The position numbers and the translations under genes are program-made. Below the pieces are notes generated by a model. That model was not told the origin of the DNA and ran no database searches. It saw only the letters and a list, made by a program, of their open reading frames with translations. Positions 1-9,429 of a stretch of 64,000 nucleotides of DNA are shown here, one piece after another (within the stretch, counting starts at the first letter, position 1; each line of letters begins with the position of its first letter). This DNA comes from Paracoccaceae bacterium (lineage in GTDB: Bacteria; Pseudomonadota; Alphaproteobacteria; Rhodobacterales; Rhodobacteraceae): NCBI GenBank assembly GCA_027492585.1, contig JAPUEK010000081.1, forward strand, positions 62,001 through 126,000, given 5' to 3'.

Positions 1-962
1 ATGGAGCGCAAAAGCACCTCGCCCATGCTGCGCCCGGCGGCCCAGAGATCCTCGAACACCGTGTCGATGGAGGGCCGCAGCAGATCGAAGATGCTCGACG
101 CCCGCTTTGCCACCACATCAAGGTCGGTGCCGAGCTGCAGGCCGCTGTCGGTGATGGCGGCCAGAGTGCCGATGGCCGACACCTCGCCCACGCAGACGAT
201 GCCGTCCGGCCGGTCGCCTTCGGCAAACCGGCGCTTCAGCCAGGCGACGGTCTCGGCCGGCGGAATGTCGAGATGCACGTCGCCGGGCAGCTCATAGCGG
301 ATGCCGGCCTCGCGCGCCGCCGAGACCACGCCATGACGAAGATGCTGCGCGAAGGAATAGCGCGCATCGGGCAGCACCATCATCACATGCCTGCGGCCCT
401 TTTCGACCAGCCGCTTCACCGCGGCGCGGGCGAAGGCCTCATTGTCGAAATCGACGAAGGGATGCGGCGCCGTGAGCTCGGTCCGGCCATGGCAGGCGAA
501 GGGAAACCCCTGCTCGGTCAGATAGCGCACGCGGCTGTCGAAGGGCTCGGTCCGGTTGAAGATGATCCCGTCGCCCAGCCGGTTCTGCACGATCTGCATG
601 ACCGAGCCGAGACGGTCGGACTGCAAGACATCCGGAAAGATCGTCACGGAATAGCCGGTGCCGGCCAGGGCCTCCGAAATGCCGCCGATCAGGTCATGGG
701 TGAAGCCGAGGAATTCGTGGTCGAGGTTCAGCATGAGCTGCACGACCTTGGTGCGCCCGGTCCGCAGGCGCTGCGCGGCGCGGTCGGGAACATAGCCCTG
801 CTGGCGGGCCGCCTCGGCGACGATGGCGCGGGTCGTGGCGGCGATGCGCGGGTCGTTGGCCAGTGCGCGGGACACCGTGGTCACCGCAAGCCCGGTGGCC
901 GCCGCGATGCTTCGCAGCGTGGCCTTCTGGCGCGGCGGCGCGGAAAGCGTGGTCTGGGTCAG
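1..962 (-). CDS. LacI-family repressor, C-terminus cut by window edge
   Basis: Transcriptional repressor, probably of the divergent sugar operon that starts 235 bases away. The reading frame shows an N-terminal helix-turn-helix (SIAAATGLAVTTVSRAL, about residues 18-34), then the periplasmic-binding-like sugar-sensing domain ending at the window edge in GEVLLRS. About 320 residues are visible of a usual 340, so only the last few are missing. There is no in-frame ATG before the HTH. I chose CTG at 962 because GGAG lies 8 bases upstream; TTG at 1028 is the alternative. Three operator-like palindromes lie between this gene and the transporter gene, which fits autoregulation plus control of the operon. 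The inducer is unknown. Family call is firm, start is weak. Confidence 0.88.
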   Translation of the reverse strand, partial: MTQTTLSAPPRQKATLRSIAAATGLAVTTVSRALANDPRIAATTRAIVAEAARQQGYVPDRAAQRLRTGRTKVVQLMLNLDHEFLGFTHDLIGGISEALAGTGYSVTIFPDVLQSDRLGSVMQIVQNRLGDGIIFNRTEPFDSRVRYLTEQGFPFACHGRTELTAPHPFVDFDNEAFARAAVKRLVEKGRRHVMMVLPDARYSFAQHLRHGVVSAAREAGIRYELPGDVHLDIPPAETVAWLKRRFAEGDRPDGIVCVGEVSAIGTLAAITDSGLQLGTDLDVVAKRASSIFDLLRPSIDTVFEDLWAAGRSMGEVLLRS

Positions 963-1022
963 GATCGGCGCTCCAGGGGCAACGGGTTGGCGAAAGGGCT
1001 GAACCGGGACTATGCCACGAAG

Positions 1023-1036
1023 ATGCAACGATACAA
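1023..1036. promoter_or_regulatory. LacI operator-like site, copy 1
   Basis: ATGCAACGATACAA matches the better palindrome at 1142-1155 at most positions (TGCAACG-T-CAA). It lies next to the predicted start of the lacI-type gene, where binding would repress the regulator itself. Assignment rests only on similarity to the other two copies in the same intergenic region. Confidence 0.4.
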
Positions 1037-1089
1037 CAAGAATCCGCAAGGCCTGAAGACCGGGAGGGTGGATCGGCCGGATCAGGGAT

Positions 1090-1103
1090 TTGCAACGTCA
1101 CAT
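1090..1103. promoter_or_regulatory. LacI operator-like site, copy 2
   Basis: TTGCAACGTCACAT repeats the left half-site TTGCAACGT of the 1142-1155 palindrome exactly, with a poorer right half. It lies 52 bases (about five helical turns) from copy 3, a spacing compatible with looping by a tetrameric or paired repressor. Confidence 0.4.
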
Positions 1104-1126
1104 AGGTCAGAATTGCAAGAATCGTG

Positions 1127-1156
1127 TTGACCAATTAGCTGTTGCAACGTTTCAAT
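1127..1156 (+). promoter_or_regulatory. candidate sigma70 promoter of the sugar transport operon
   Basis: TTGACC (1127-1132) is followed after 18 bases by TTCAAT (1151-1156). It lies about 45 bases before the solute-binding protein gene. The -10 is weak, but it overlaps the best LacI-type palindrome (1142-1155), the expected place for a repressor. Confidence 0.4.
1142..1155. promoter_or_regulatory. LacI operator-like palindrome, copy 3 (best)
   Basis: TTGCAACGTTTCAA is a near-perfect 14-base palindrome around a central CG; only the fourth and eleventh bases fail to pair. A central CpG flanked by A/T and TTG/CAA ends is typical of LacI-family operators. It overlaps the proposed -10 element, so bound repressor would block transcription of the sugar operon. 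Confidence 0.55.
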
Positions 1157-1197
1157 AACCGCGACCCTTGCGAGGGCGCATATCTGGGAGGATGACA

Positions 1198-2448
1198 ATG
1201 AAGATGATGAAGGGTTTCGCTTCGGCCATGGCGCTGACCGTCGGCCTGACCGCCGCCGCGCAGGCCGCGGATGTGGAGGTCCTGCACTGGTGGACCTCGG
1301 GCGGTGAGGCCGCAGCACTCAACGTTCTGAAGGAAGACCTCAAGGCCAAGGGCATCGGCTGGCTCGACATGCCGGTCGCAGGGGGCGGCGGCGAAGCCGC
1401 AATGACCGCCCTGCGCGCCCGCGTCACCGCCGGCAACCCGCCGACCGCCGTGCAGATGCTCGGCTTCGACATCCAGGACTGGGCCAAGGAAGGTGCGCTC
1501 GGCAACCTCGACGCCACCGCCGCCACCGAAGGCTGGGATGCCGTGGTGCCGCCCGCCCTGCAGGCCTTCTCCAAATATGACGGCCACTGGATCGCGGCGC
1601 CGGTGAACGTCCATTCGACCAACTGGGTCTGGATCTCCAAAGCCGCCCTCGACGCGGCCGGCGGCAAGGTTCCGGAAACCTGGGACGAGCTGGTCACCGT
1701 TCTCGACGCGATGAAAGCCAATGGCATCACCCCGCTCGCCCATGGCGGCCAGCCCTGGCAGGATGCGACCATCTTCGACGCGGTGGTCCTGAGCCTCGGC
1801 GCCGATTTCTACAAATCGGCGATGATCGACCTCGACCCCGCAGCCCTCGGCGGCGACAAGATGGCCGAAGCCTTCGACCGCATGACCAAACTGCGCTCCT
1901 ATGTCGATGACAACTTCTCGGGCCGCGACTGGAACCTCGCTTCCGCCATGGTGATCAATGGCGAAGCCGGGATGCAGATGATGGGGGACTGGGCGAAGGG
2001 TGAATTCCTGAAGGCCGGCAAGGTTCCGGGGCAGGACTTCGTCTGCATCCGCTTCCCCGGCACCCAGGGCATGGTGACCTTCAACTCCGACCAGTTCGCC
2101 ATGTTCAATGTCGCCTCCGAAGACGCCAAGGCCGCCCAGGCGACCATGGCCGCCGCCATCCTGAGCCCGACCTTCCAGTCGGCCTTCAACGTGGTCAAGG
2201 GTTCCGTCCCGGCCCGTACCGACGTGCCGAACGACGCTTTCGACGATTGCGGCAAGAAAGGCATGGCCGATCTGGCCGAAGCCAGCGCTTCGGGCAATCT
2301 CTTCGGCTCCATGGCCCATGGCCACGCCGCCCCGGCTGCGGTGAAGAACGCGCTCTATGACGTGGTGACCGCCCAGTTCAACGGCGAATATGCCGATGGC
2401 AAAGCCGCCGCCGCCGCGCTCGCCAGCGCCGTGGAAGCCGCCAAGTAA
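1198..2448 (+). CDS. gtsA: sugar ABC transporter solute-binding protein (GtsA-like)
   Basis: Periplasmic binding protein, 416 residues, of the glucose/mannose GtsA type. A Sec signal peptide (residues 1-23, cut after AQA) is followed by the family's opening [19 protein letters not shown] and by the [24 protein letters not shown] and GRDWN stretches I associate with GtsA. ATG at 1198 is chosen because GGAGG (1187-1191) is 6 bases upstream, too close for the ATG at 1192. It is the first gene of the operon and is followed by a stable hairpin and the two permease genes. Family membership is clear. The substrate (glucose, mannose, another hexose or a glycoside) is inferred. Confidence 0.88.
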   Translation: MKMMKGFASAMALTVGLTAAAQAADVEVLHWWTSGGEAAALNVLKEDLKAKGIGWLDMPVAGGGGEAAMTALRARVTAGNPPTAVQMLGFDIQDWAKEGALGNLDATAATEGWDAVVPPALQAFSKYDGHWIAAPVNVHSTNWVWISKAALDAAGGKVPETWDELVTVLDAMKANGITPLAHGGQPWQDATIFDAVVLSLGADFYKSAMIDLDPAALGGDKMAEAFDRMTKLRSYVDDNFSGRDWNLASAMVINGEAGMQMMGDWAKGEFLKAGKVPGQDFVCIRFPGTQGMVTFNSDQFAMFNVASEDAKAAQATMAAAILSPTFQSAFNVVKGSVPARTDVPNDAFDDCGKKGMADLAEASASGNLFGSMAHGHAAPAAVKNALYDVVTAQFNGEYADGKAAAAALASAVEAAK

Positions 2449-2458
2449 GCAACGGATC

Positions 2459-2480
2459 GGGCGGAGGGAAACCTCCGCCC
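2459..2480 (+). terminator. intercistronic hairpin after the binding protein gene
   Basis: A perfect 9-base stem, GGGCGGAGG with CCTCCGCCC, is closed by a GAAA loop directly after the gtsA stop. There is no T-run, so it probably works as an RNA-stabilising or partial attenuating hairpin that keeps binding-protein mRNA more abundant than permease mRNA, a common arrangement in ABC importer operons. Confidence 0.6.
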
Positions 2481-2569
2481 AACCCCGCGCGATGCAGATT
2501 TCCGCGAAGGAATCTGCCAAAATCCTCAAAAAACGTTGCCGCCCCGGCGGCCCAAGGGAGGGGAGACCC

Positions 2570-3463
2570 ATGGCTGCGCCTGCCGAAGTCGATTTCCGCA
2601 CGCGGTTGCAAGACAGTTTGCCGAGGCTCGTCCTCGCCCCGTCCTTTGCCGCAACCCTGCTGTTTGTCTACGGGTTCATCCTCTTCACCGTCTATCTGAG
2701 CTTCACCGGCTCCAAGATGCTGCCCAATTTCACCTGGGTCGGTCTGGAGAATTACCGCAAGCTCTGGGCGCTTGACGCCTGGTGGATCGCCATCTCGAAT
2801 ATCGCCGTCTTCGCAACGCTTTACATTGTGATCTGCACGGCCATCGGGCTGACGCTTGCGATCTTTCTCGACCAGAAGATCCGCGGCGAGGGCCTGCTGC
2901 GGCCGATCTATCTTTACCCGATGGCGCTCTCCTTCATCGTTACCGGAACGGCGTGGAAATGGTTCCTCGACCCCGGCATCGGGCTGGAACACACGATGCA
3001 TCTCTGGGGATGGGAGAGCTTTTCCTTCACCTGGATCAAGGATCGCAACATGGCGATCTACACCATCGTTCTGGCCGCCGTCTGGCAGACCTCGGGCTTC
3101 GTCATGGCGATGTTCCTTGCCGGCCTGCGCGGCATCGACAACGAGATCCTGAAGGCCGCCCAGATCGACGGCGCCTCCAACTGGCAGCTTTACCGGCGCA
3201 TCGTCATCCCGATGCTGCGGCCCGCCTTCCTGTCGGCTTTCGTCATCCTCTTCCACCTGGCGATCAAAAGCTACGACCTCGTTATCGCCCTTACCGGCGG
3301 CGGCCCCGGACGGGCCACCGAACTGCCGGCGACCTTCATGTATTCCTACACCTTCACCCGCAATTCCATGGGCATCGGCGCTTCCTCGGCGGTGATCATG
3401 CTGATGACCATCGCGGCGATCATGGTTCCCTATCTCTACGCCGAACTGAAGGAGAAGCCCTGA
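2570..3463 (+). CDS. gtsB: sugar ABC transporter permease (GtsB/MalF type)
   Basis: Inner-membrane permease subunit, 297 residues, with about six membrane spans (first near residues 22-45). The EAA loop that contacts the ATPase is at about residues 192-214 (EILKAAQIDGASNWQLYRR). ATG at 2570 is preceded by AGGGAGGGGAG. An in-frame upstream extension into the gtsA tail has no ribosome-binding site and is not used. The stop overlaps the next start (TGATG), so GtsB and GtsC are translationally coupled as the two halves of the channel. Confidence 0.88.
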   Translation: MAAPAEVDFRTRLQDSLPRLVLAPSFAATLLFVYGFILFTVYLSFTGSKMLPNFTWVGLENYRKLWALDAWWIAISNIAVFATLYIVICTAIGLTLAIFLDQKIRGEGLLRPIYLYPMALSFIVTGTAWKWFLDPGIGLEHTMHLWGWESFSFTWIKDRNMAIYTIVLAAVWQTSGFVMAMFLAGLRGIDNEILKAAQIDGASNWQLYRRIVIPMLRPAFLSAFVILFHLAIKSYDLVIALTGGGPGRATELPATFMYSYTFTRNSMGIGASSAVIMLMTIAAIMVPYLYAELKEKP

Positions 3464-4344
3464 TGTCCGCCGTCACGCAAGATACCGCCGTCCGCACCGG
3501 GCGCGTGACCCGCACCTTCATCTATCTGGTGCTCCTGCTGTTCGCGCTCTTCTACCTGCTGCCCTTCTTCGTGATGCTGGTGAACTCCGTCAAACCGCTG
3601 GCCGAGATCACCGGCGGCAACATGATGGCCCTGCCCCGGACCTGGACGTTCGAGCCCTGGCACTCCGCCTGGTCCACCGCGCAGATCGGGGTGGAGCCGA
3701 CCGGGCTGAAGCCCTATTTCATCAACTCCATCATCATGGTGGTGCCTGCCGTGGCGATCTCCACGGTGCTCGGGGCGCTCAACGGCTATGTGCTGACCAA
3801 ATGGCGCTTCCGGGGGGATACCTGGGTCTTCGGGCTGATGCTCTTTTCCTGCTTCATCCCCTTCCAGATCGTGCTGATCCCGATGGCGCGGATGCTGGGG
3901 CTCATGGGGCTTGCGGGCTCCACGCCGGGGCTGGTGCTGGTGCATGTGGTCTACGGGCTCGGCTTCACCACGCTTTACTTCCGCAACTATTATGCCGCCT
4001 TCCCGACCGAACTGGTGCGGGCGGCGATGATCGACGGCGCGGGCTTCTTCCGGATCTTCTGGCGCATCATGCTGCCGGTCTCCGGCCCCATCGCCGTCGT
4101 CTCTGTGATCTGGCAGTTCACCAATATCTGGAACGACTTCCTCTTCGGGGCGAGCTTCGGCGACCAGGACAGCCAGCCGATGACGGTGGCGCTGAACAAC
4201 CTCGTCAATTCCTCGACCGGGGTGAAGGAATACAACGTCCATTTCGCCGGGGCGATCCTTGCCGCCCTGCCGACCCTCTTCGTCTATATCGTCGCCGGGC
4301 GCTACTTCGTGCGCGGCCTGATGGCGGGGAGCGTCAAGGGATGA
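3463..4344 (+). CDS. gtsC: sugar ABC transporter permease (GtsC/MalG type)
   Basis: Second inner-membrane permease, 293 residues. The first span is near residues 18-42 and the EAA loop near residues 183-205 (ELVRAAMIDGAGFFRIFWR). Its long periplasmic loop after the first span and its length match MalG-like partners. The start is fixed by the one-base overlap with the gtsB stop. It pairs with GtsB to form the pore. Two hairpins separate it from the ATPase gene. Confidence 0.88.
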   Translation: MSAVTQDTAVRTGRVTRTFIYLVLLLFALFYLLPFFVMLVNSVKPLAEITGGNMMALPRTWTFEPWHSAWSTAQIGVEPTGLKPYFINSIIMVVPAVAISTVLGALNGYVLTKWRFRGDTWVFGLMLFSCFIPFQIVLIPMARMLGLMGLAGSTPGLVLVHVVYGLGFTTLYFRNYYAAFPTELVRAAMIDGAGFFRIFWRIMLPVSGPIAVVSVIWQFTNIWNDFLFGASFGDQDSQPMTVALNNLVNSSTGVKEYNVHFAGAILAALPTLFVYIVAGRYFVRGLMAGSVKG

Positions 4345-4388
4345 TCCTGCCCCGCCGCGCAGCGCGAACTCCTTCCACGGAATTTGCC

Positions 4389-4432
4389 CGGACTTTCCGG
4401 AAAGTCCGCCGCGGAGGTCCGCAAACCTCCGC
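4389..4432 (+). terminator. tandem hairpins between permease and ATPase genes
   Basis: A perfect 20-base palindrome (4389-4408, GGACTTTCC / GGAAAGTCC) is followed after two bases by a second stem, GCGGAGGT (4411-4418) with ACCTCCGC (4425-4432). Neither has a T-run. They could set differential stability or partial termination before the shared ATPase gene. Confidence 0.5.
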
Positions 4433-4464
4433 TCTCCCCTCCACCCTCAAGTCAGGAGACTGAG

Positions 4465-5577
4465 ATGGGCTTTCTCGACATCTCCCACGTCACCAAATCC
4501 TACGGCAACGTCCAGGTTCTGCATGAGGTGGACATCGCCGTGCAGGAGGGGGAGTTCCTCGTCCTCGTCGGGCCTTCGGGCTGCGGAAAATCGACGCTTC
4601 TCAACATGATCGCCGGGCTGGAGGCGATTTCCTCCGGCGACATCTCGATCAAGGGGCGGGTGATCAACGGCGTCCACCCCTCGAAGCGCAACATCGCCAT
4701 GGTGTTCCAGAGCTATGCGCTCTACCCCAACATGACCGTGGGCCAGAACATGACCTTCGGGTTGGAGATGCACGGCACCCCCAAGCCGGAGCGGGACCGC
4801 GCGCTTGCCGAAGTGGCGAAGCTTTTGCAGATCGACCACCTCCTCGACCGCAAGCCGGGCCAGCTTTCCGGCGGGCAGCGCCAGCGGGTCGCCATGGGCC
4901 GCGCGCTCGTCCGCAATCCGGACGTGTTCCTTTTCGACGAGCCGCTGTCGAACCTCGATGCGAAGCTGCGCGTGGACATGCGGACCGAGATCAAGAAGCT
5001 GCACCAGAAGCTCAAGACCACCATCGTCTACGTCACCCATGACCAGATCGAGGCGATGACCCTCTCGACCCGCATCGCGGTGATGAACAAGGGCTATGTG
5101 CAGCAGCTCGGCACCCCGAAGGAGATCTACGACACGCCGGCGAACCTGTTCGTGGCAACCTTCATGGGCAGCCCCGCCATGAACATCCTGCCCGCCAAGG
5201 TGGTGATGCAGGATGGCGCCCCCCATGCCGAGATCGCCGATGCCGACGGCGCACGGCGGCTTCTGCGCTTTTCGCAGGCCAATCTCGCCGGTTGGGCCGG
5301 GCGCGACATCCTGCTCGGCATCCGGCCGGAGGCGATCACCGATCCCGAAGGCGCAGACCGCAAATCCGCCAATATCCAACCCTTCGGCAACCGCGTGACG
5401 GTGACGGAACCTGCCGGCTCGGACACCTATGTCACCATGAGCCTGTCGGGCAGGGATGTGATCGCGCGGATGCGGGCCGATGCGGCGGTTGTGCCGGGTC
5501 AGGTCTTCGACTTCGCCGTCAACATGGAAAAGGCGGTGGCTTTCGATCCCGCGACGGAGCTGCGTATTCCGGCATGA
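4465..5577 (+). CDS. sugar ABC transporter ATPase (MalK/UgpC type)
   Basis: Cytoplasmic ATPase of the importer, 370 residues, of the carbohydrate CUT1 type. Walker [10 protein letters not shown] is at residues 36-44, the signature LSGGQRQR at 134-141 and Walker B FLFDEP at 155-160. The extra C-terminal TOBE/MalK-type domain (about residues 240-370) is present. ATG at 4465 follows AGGAG at 4454-4458; the longer frame from 4384 is not supported. The stop overlaps the next ATG (ATGA), so the first GMC dehydrogenase is coupled to transport. Confidence 0.9.
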   Translation: MGFLDISHVTKSYGNVQVLHEVDIAVQEGEFLVLVGPSGCGKSTLLNMIAGLEAISSGDISIKGRVINGVHPSKRNIAMVFQSYALYPNMTVGQNMTFGLEMHGTPKPERDRALAEVAKLLQIDHLLDRKPGQLSGGQRQRVAMGRALVRNPDVFLFDEPLSNLDAKLRVDMRTEIKKLHQKLKTTIVYVTHDQIEAMTLSTRIAVMNKGYVQQLGTPKEIYDTPANLFVATFMGSPAMNILPAKVVMQDGAPHAEIADADGARRLLRFSQANLAGWAGRDILLGIRPEAITDPEGADRKSANIQPFGNRVTVTEPAGSDTYVTMSLSGRDVIARMRADAAVVPGQVFDFAVNMEKAVAFDPATELRIPA

Positions 5578-7061
5578 ACCCCGATTTCCTCATCCTCGGT
5601 TCGGGTATGGGCGGGGCGACGCTGGCCGCCGCCCTCGCCCCCACGGGCCGCCGCATCGTGATCCTCGAACGGGGGGAGCGGCTCCTGCCCTCACCGGAAG
5701 CGCGCGACGATGTGGCGATCTTCGCCCGCGGCCACTTCCGCCCCGAAGAGATGTGGCTGGACCAGCAGGGCCGCCCCTTCAACCCCGGCAACTACTACCA
5801 TCCCGGCGGCAATTCCAAATTCTACGGGGCTGTGCTGATGCGCTACCGGGCCGAGGATTTCGCGCCCCTGCGCCATATGGACGGCACGACCCCCGGCTGG
5901 CCCTTCGGCTATGACGCGCTCGAACCCTTCTACCAGCGGGCGGAGGTGCTTTACCGGGTGCGCGGCACGCTCGGCGGCGATCCGACCGAGCCGCCCCATT
6001 CCGGCGCCTATGCCTTCCCGCCGGTGCCGGACGAAGCGCCGATCGCAGACCTGCGCCGCCGGCTGCGCGGCATCGGCCTCCATCCCGCCGACCTGCCGCT
6101 GGGTGTCGATCTCGACCGCTGGCTGGCGCACGGCAAGACGCCCTGGGATGCCTTCCCCGACACCTGCGGCGGCAAGATGGATGCAGAGACGGTGGGCCTC
6201 GCCACGGCGCTGCAGCATCCGAATGTCACCCTGCTGACAGGCTGCAAGGTGGTGCGGCTGATCGCCGGGGGCGGACGGATCACCGGCGTCGACTATCTGA
6301 AAGACGGCAAGGCGGAGCGGATCAGCGCCCCGACCGTCGCCCTCTGCATGGGGGCGGTGAATTCGGCCGCCCTTCTGCTGGCCAGTGCCGATGCCGCCCA
6401 TCCGCAGGGTCTCGCCAACCGCTCCGATCAGGTCGGGCGCAATTTCATGAACCACAATCTGACGGCGGTTCTGGGACTGCATCCGTTCCGGCGCAACGAC
6501 AGCATCTATCAGAAGACCCTGCATCTGAACGATTTCTACCTGACCGGCGGCCCGCAGGGCGAGCCTTTGGGCAATGTCCAGATGCTCGGCAAGATCTCCG
6601 GCGCGATCCTCGCCGCCGACAGCCCCCTTCCGCGCCCGCTGGCCAACTGGATCGCCGGTCATTCGGTGGACATCCTCGCCATGTCCGAGGACCTGCCGAA
6701 GCCCGAGAGCCGGGTCATGCTGCGCGGGGGTCAGATCGTTCTGAAATGGGAACGTTCCAACTGGGAGGCCCATGCGCTCCTGGTCAGGAAGCTGAAGAAA
6801 TCCCTGAGGAAAGCAGGCTATCCCATTGTTCTGTCGAAGGCTTTCGACAAACGCACCCCCTCTCATCAATGTGGGACGCTGCGGATGGGGGCGGACCCGG
6901 CAAGCTCGGTGGTGAACGCGATATGCCGGGCGCATGACCTCGAAAACCTCTACATCGTCGATGCCTCGGTGCTGCCGACCTCGGCGGCGGTCAACCCGGC
7001 GCTGACCATCGCCGCCCTCGCCCTGCGGACCGCCGACCATCTCGGGAAGGGCGCGCCATGA
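5574..7061 (+). CDS. GMC-family FAD oxidoreductase (1)
   Basis: Predicted flavin-dependent sugar or polyol dehydrogenase, 495 residues. The FAD-binding dinucleotide motif GSGMGG is at residues 9-14. The C-terminal GMC signature [10 protein letters not shown] is at about 430-439, followed by [18 protein letters not shown] with the conserved active-site-region Asn. It belongs to the branch that includes sugar and gluconate dehydrogenase large subunits rather than choline dehydrogenases. No signal peptide is seen, so it should act on imported substrate in the cytoplasm. The start overlaps the ATPase stop and the stop overlaps the SDR start, giving a tightly coupled chain. No gluconate-dehydrogenase small subunit or cytochrome subunit lies beside it. 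The substrate is inferred only from its place in a sugar operon. Confidence 0.82.
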   Translation: MNPDFLILGSGMGGATLAAALAPTGRRIVILERGERLLPSPEARDDVAIFARGHFRPEEMWLDQQGRPFNPGNYYHPGGNSKFYGAVLMRYRAEDFAPLRHMDGTTPGWPFGYDALEPFYQRAEVLYRVRGTLGGDPTEPPHSGAYAFPPVPDEAPIADLRRRLRGIGLHPADLPLGVDLDRWLAHGKTPWDAFPDTCGGKMDAETVGLATALQHPNVTLLTGCKVVRLIAGGGRITGVDYLKDGKAERISAPTVALCMGAVNSAALLLASADAAHPQGLANRSDQVGRNFMNHNLTAVLGLHPFRRNDSIYQKTLHLNDFYLTGGPQGEPLGNVQMLGKISGAILAADSPLPRPLANWIAGHSVDILAMSEDLPKPESRVMLRGGQIVLKWERSNWEAHALLVRKLKKSLRKAGYPIVLSKAFDKRTPSHQCGTLRMGADPASSVVNAICRAHDLENLYIVDASVLPTSAAVNPALTIAALALRTADHLGKGAP

Positions 7062-7816
7062 GCCGCATCGCCCTCATCACCGGCGGCCAGCAGGGCATCG
7101 GCCTTGGCGTGGCGCTTGCCCTTGCCGGGGCGGGCTACCGGATCGCCCTTGCGGCCGAACTGCCCGAAACCGCCGCCCCGGTGGCGGAGGCGCTCGCCCG
7201 CCTCGGGTCGCAGGCCCGCTACTTCCGCCACGACCTGCGCGAGGTGGAACGGTGCGCCGCCCTTCTCGACCGGGTGGAGACGGAACTCGGCCCGGTCACC
7301 ACCCATGTCTCCAACGCCGGGGTTCCCGCCCGGCAGCGCGGCGACATGCTGGCGGTCACCCCGGAGAATTTCGACTTCACCCTCGGCATCAACCTGCGCG
7401 GCGCCTTCTTTCTGGCGCAGGAGGTGGCGCGCCGGATGCTCGCCGCACCTTCCGCCCACTATCGCTCGCTCAGCTTCATCACCTCGGTCAGCGCCGCAAT
7501 GGTCTCGGTGGAGCGGGCGGAATACTGCATCTCCAAGGCTGCCGCCTCGATGATGACCGCAACCTTCGCTGCCCGCCTCGCCCCGCATGGCATCGGCGTT
7601 TATGAGCTGCGCCCCGGCATCATCGCCACCGGCATGACGGCGGGCGTGCGCGACAGCTACACCGCCCGCATCGAAGCGGGCCTCGTCCCCGCCGCCCGCT
7701 GGGGAGAGCCCGCCGACATCGGCGCGGCGATCCTGCCGCTGGCGGAAGGGCAGATGGCCTTTGCGACCGGCGCGGTGATCCCTGTGGACGGTGGCCTGTC
7801 CATCGCGCGCCTATAG
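7058..7816 (+). CDS. short-chain dehydrogenase/reductase
   Basis: NAD(P)-dependent oxidoreductase of the classical SDR family, 252 residues. The cofactor motif TGGQQGIG is at residues 8-15, NAG at 86-88, the catalytic serine is in ITSVSAAM (about 143-145), and the YxxxK pair is Y156/K160. These match 3-oxoacyl-ACP-reductase-like SDRs that act on sugars and sugar acids. The ATGA overlap with the upstream GMC gene suggests consecutive steps, for instance handling the keto sugar made by the flavin enzyme. Confidence 0.85.
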   Translation: MSRIALITGGQQGIGLGVALALAGAGYRIALAAELPETAAPVAEALARLGSQARYFRHDLREVERCAALLDRVETELGPVTTHVSNAGVPARQRGDMLAVTPENFDFTLGINLRGAFFLAQEVARRMLAAPSAHYRSLSFITSVSAAMVSVERAEYCISKAAASMMTATFAARLAPHGIGVYELRPGIIATGMTAGVRDSYTARIEAGLVPAARWGEPADIGAAILPLAEGQMAFATGAVIPVDGGLSIARL

Positions 7817-7824
7817 GAACGGAT

Positions 7825-9411
7825 ATGGAAAAGACCTACGATTTCATCATCATCGGGGGCGGCTCGGCTGGGTCCGTCCTTGCCGCGCGCCTGTCGGAGA
7901 CCCCCGGCGTCGAGGTGCTGCTGCTGGAGGCCGGGGGCCGCGACTGGCACCCGTTCTTCCACCTGCCGGCGGGCTTTGCCAAGATGACCAAGGGCATCGG
8001 TTCCTGGGGCTGGTCCACCGTTCCCCAGAAGCACATGCAGGACATGGTGATCCGCTACACCCAGGCGCGGGTGATCGGAGGCGGGTCTTCCATCAACGCG
8101 CAGATCTACACGCGCGGCAATGCGCTCGACTATGACGAATGGCGGCAGATGGGCTGCGAGGGCTGGTCCTATGAGGATGTGCTGCCCTATTTCCGCAAGT
8201 CGGAGGACAATGACACCCATCAGGACCGCTACCACGGCAAGGGTGGCCCGCTCGGCGTGTCGCAGCCCTCGGCCCCGCTCCCGATCTGCGAAGCCTATTT
8301 CCGGGCGGCGGCGGAAATCGGCATACCGCGCAACCCCGACATGACCGGGGCGGCGCAGGATGGCGTGGGTTATTACCAGCTGACGCAGCGCAATGCCCGC
8401 CGCTCCTCCGCCGCCATGGCCTTTCTCGCGCCGAACCGGGGCCGCGCCAATCTGACGGTGCGGACCGGGGCGCAGGTGCGGCGCATCGTGGTGGAAAACC
8501 ACCGTGCGACCGGGGTGGAGCTGATGGACGGCACCCGCCTTGAGGCCGGACGCGAGGTGATCCTGTCGTCGGGCGCCATCGGCTCGCCGCGGCTGCTGAT
8601 GCTGTCGGGCATCGGTCCGGCGGATCACCTGCGCGCCCATGGCATCACCCCGGTCCTCGACCAGCCGGGGGTCGGCGCGAACCTTCAGGACCATCTCGAC
8701 CTGTTCGTGATTGCCGAATGCAGCGGCCCCCATACCTATGACCGCTATGCCAGGCCCCTGTGGTCCGCCCTCGCCGGGATGCAGTACCTGCTGACGAGGA
8801 AAGGCCCCGTCGCCTCGTCGCTCTTCGAGACCGGCGGCTTCTGGTATGCCGATCCTGCGGCCCGCTCGCCGGATATCCAGTTCCACCTCGGCCTCGGTTC
8901 GGGGATCGAGGCGGGGGTGGCGGCGATGCCGCAGGGCGGGCTGACGCTCAACTCCGCCTATCTGCGCCCGCGGTCGCGCGGGACGGTGCGGCTCGGCAGC
9001 GCCGATCCGGCGGCGGCCCCGCTCATCGACCCGAATTACTGGGCCGATCCCCATGACCGGGAAATGTCGATCCGCGGCCTGAAACTCGCCCGCGAGATCA
9101 TGGCGCAGGCGGCGCTGAAACCCTATCTGCTGGCCGAGCGTCTGCCGGGTCCGGGCGTGGTGACCGATCAGGATTACTTCGACTACGCCTGCAGACATTC
9201 CAAGACCGATCACCATCCGGTCGGCACCTGCCGGATGGGCAGCGATCCTGCCGCCGTCGTCACCCCGCGCCTCGCCTTCAACGGCATCGGGGGGCTTCGG
9301 GTGGCCGATGCCTCGATCATGCCCACGGTGGTTTCCTCCAACACCAACGCCCCCTGCATCATGATCGGCGAGAAAGCCGCCGACATGATCCGCGCCGATC
9401 ACCGGCTCTGA
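7825..9411 (+). CDS. GMC-family FAD oxidoreductase (2), choline-dehydrogenase-like
   Basis: Second flavin dehydrogenase in the operon, 528 residues, clearly of the choline/alcohol dehydrogenase branch. FAD motif GGGSAG is at residues 11-16, the GMC signature GSSINAQIYTRGN at about 90-100, and the C-terminal HHPVGTCRMGSDP at 463-475 followed by NTNAP with the catalytic-region Asn. It starts 8 bases after the SDR stop. Having two distinct GMC enzymes in one sugar operon is unusual; they probably oxidise different positions or intermediates. No betaine genes are adjacent, so choline is not the likely substrate. Confidence 0.85.
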   Translation: MEKTYDFIIIGGGSAGSVLAARLSETPGVEVLLLEAGGRDWHPFFHLPAGFAKMTKGIGSWGWSTVPQKHMQDMVIRYTQARVIGGGSSINAQIYTRGNALDYDEWRQMGCEGWSYEDVLPYFRKSEDNDTHQDRYHGKGGPLGVSQPSAPLPICEAYFRAAAEIGIPRNPDMTGAAQDGVGYYQLTQRNARRSSAAMAFLAPNRGRANLTVRTGAQVRRIVVENHRATGVELMDGTRLEAGREVILSSGAIGSPRLLMLSGIGPADHLRAHGITPVLDQPGVGANLQDHLDLFVIAECSGPHTYDRYARPLWSALAGMQYLLTRKGPVASSLFETGGFWYADPAARSPDIQFHLGLGSGIEAGVAAMPQGGLTLNSAYLRPRSRGTVRLGSADPAAAPLIDPNYWADPHDREMSIRGLKLAREIMAQAALKPYLLAERLPGPGVVTDQDYFDYACRHSKTDHHPVGTCRMGSDPAAVVTPRLAFNGIGGLRVADASIMPTVVSSNTNAPCIMIGEKAADMIRADHRL

Positions 9412-9429
9412 GCCAGAAGGACCCCGCCC

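Noticed and set aside
7825-9411. Choline dehydrogenase BetA
   Set aside because: Sequence class fits, but no betaine aldehyde dehydrogenase, BetI or choline transporter is adjacent; the context is a sugar operon, so a general GMC call is safer.
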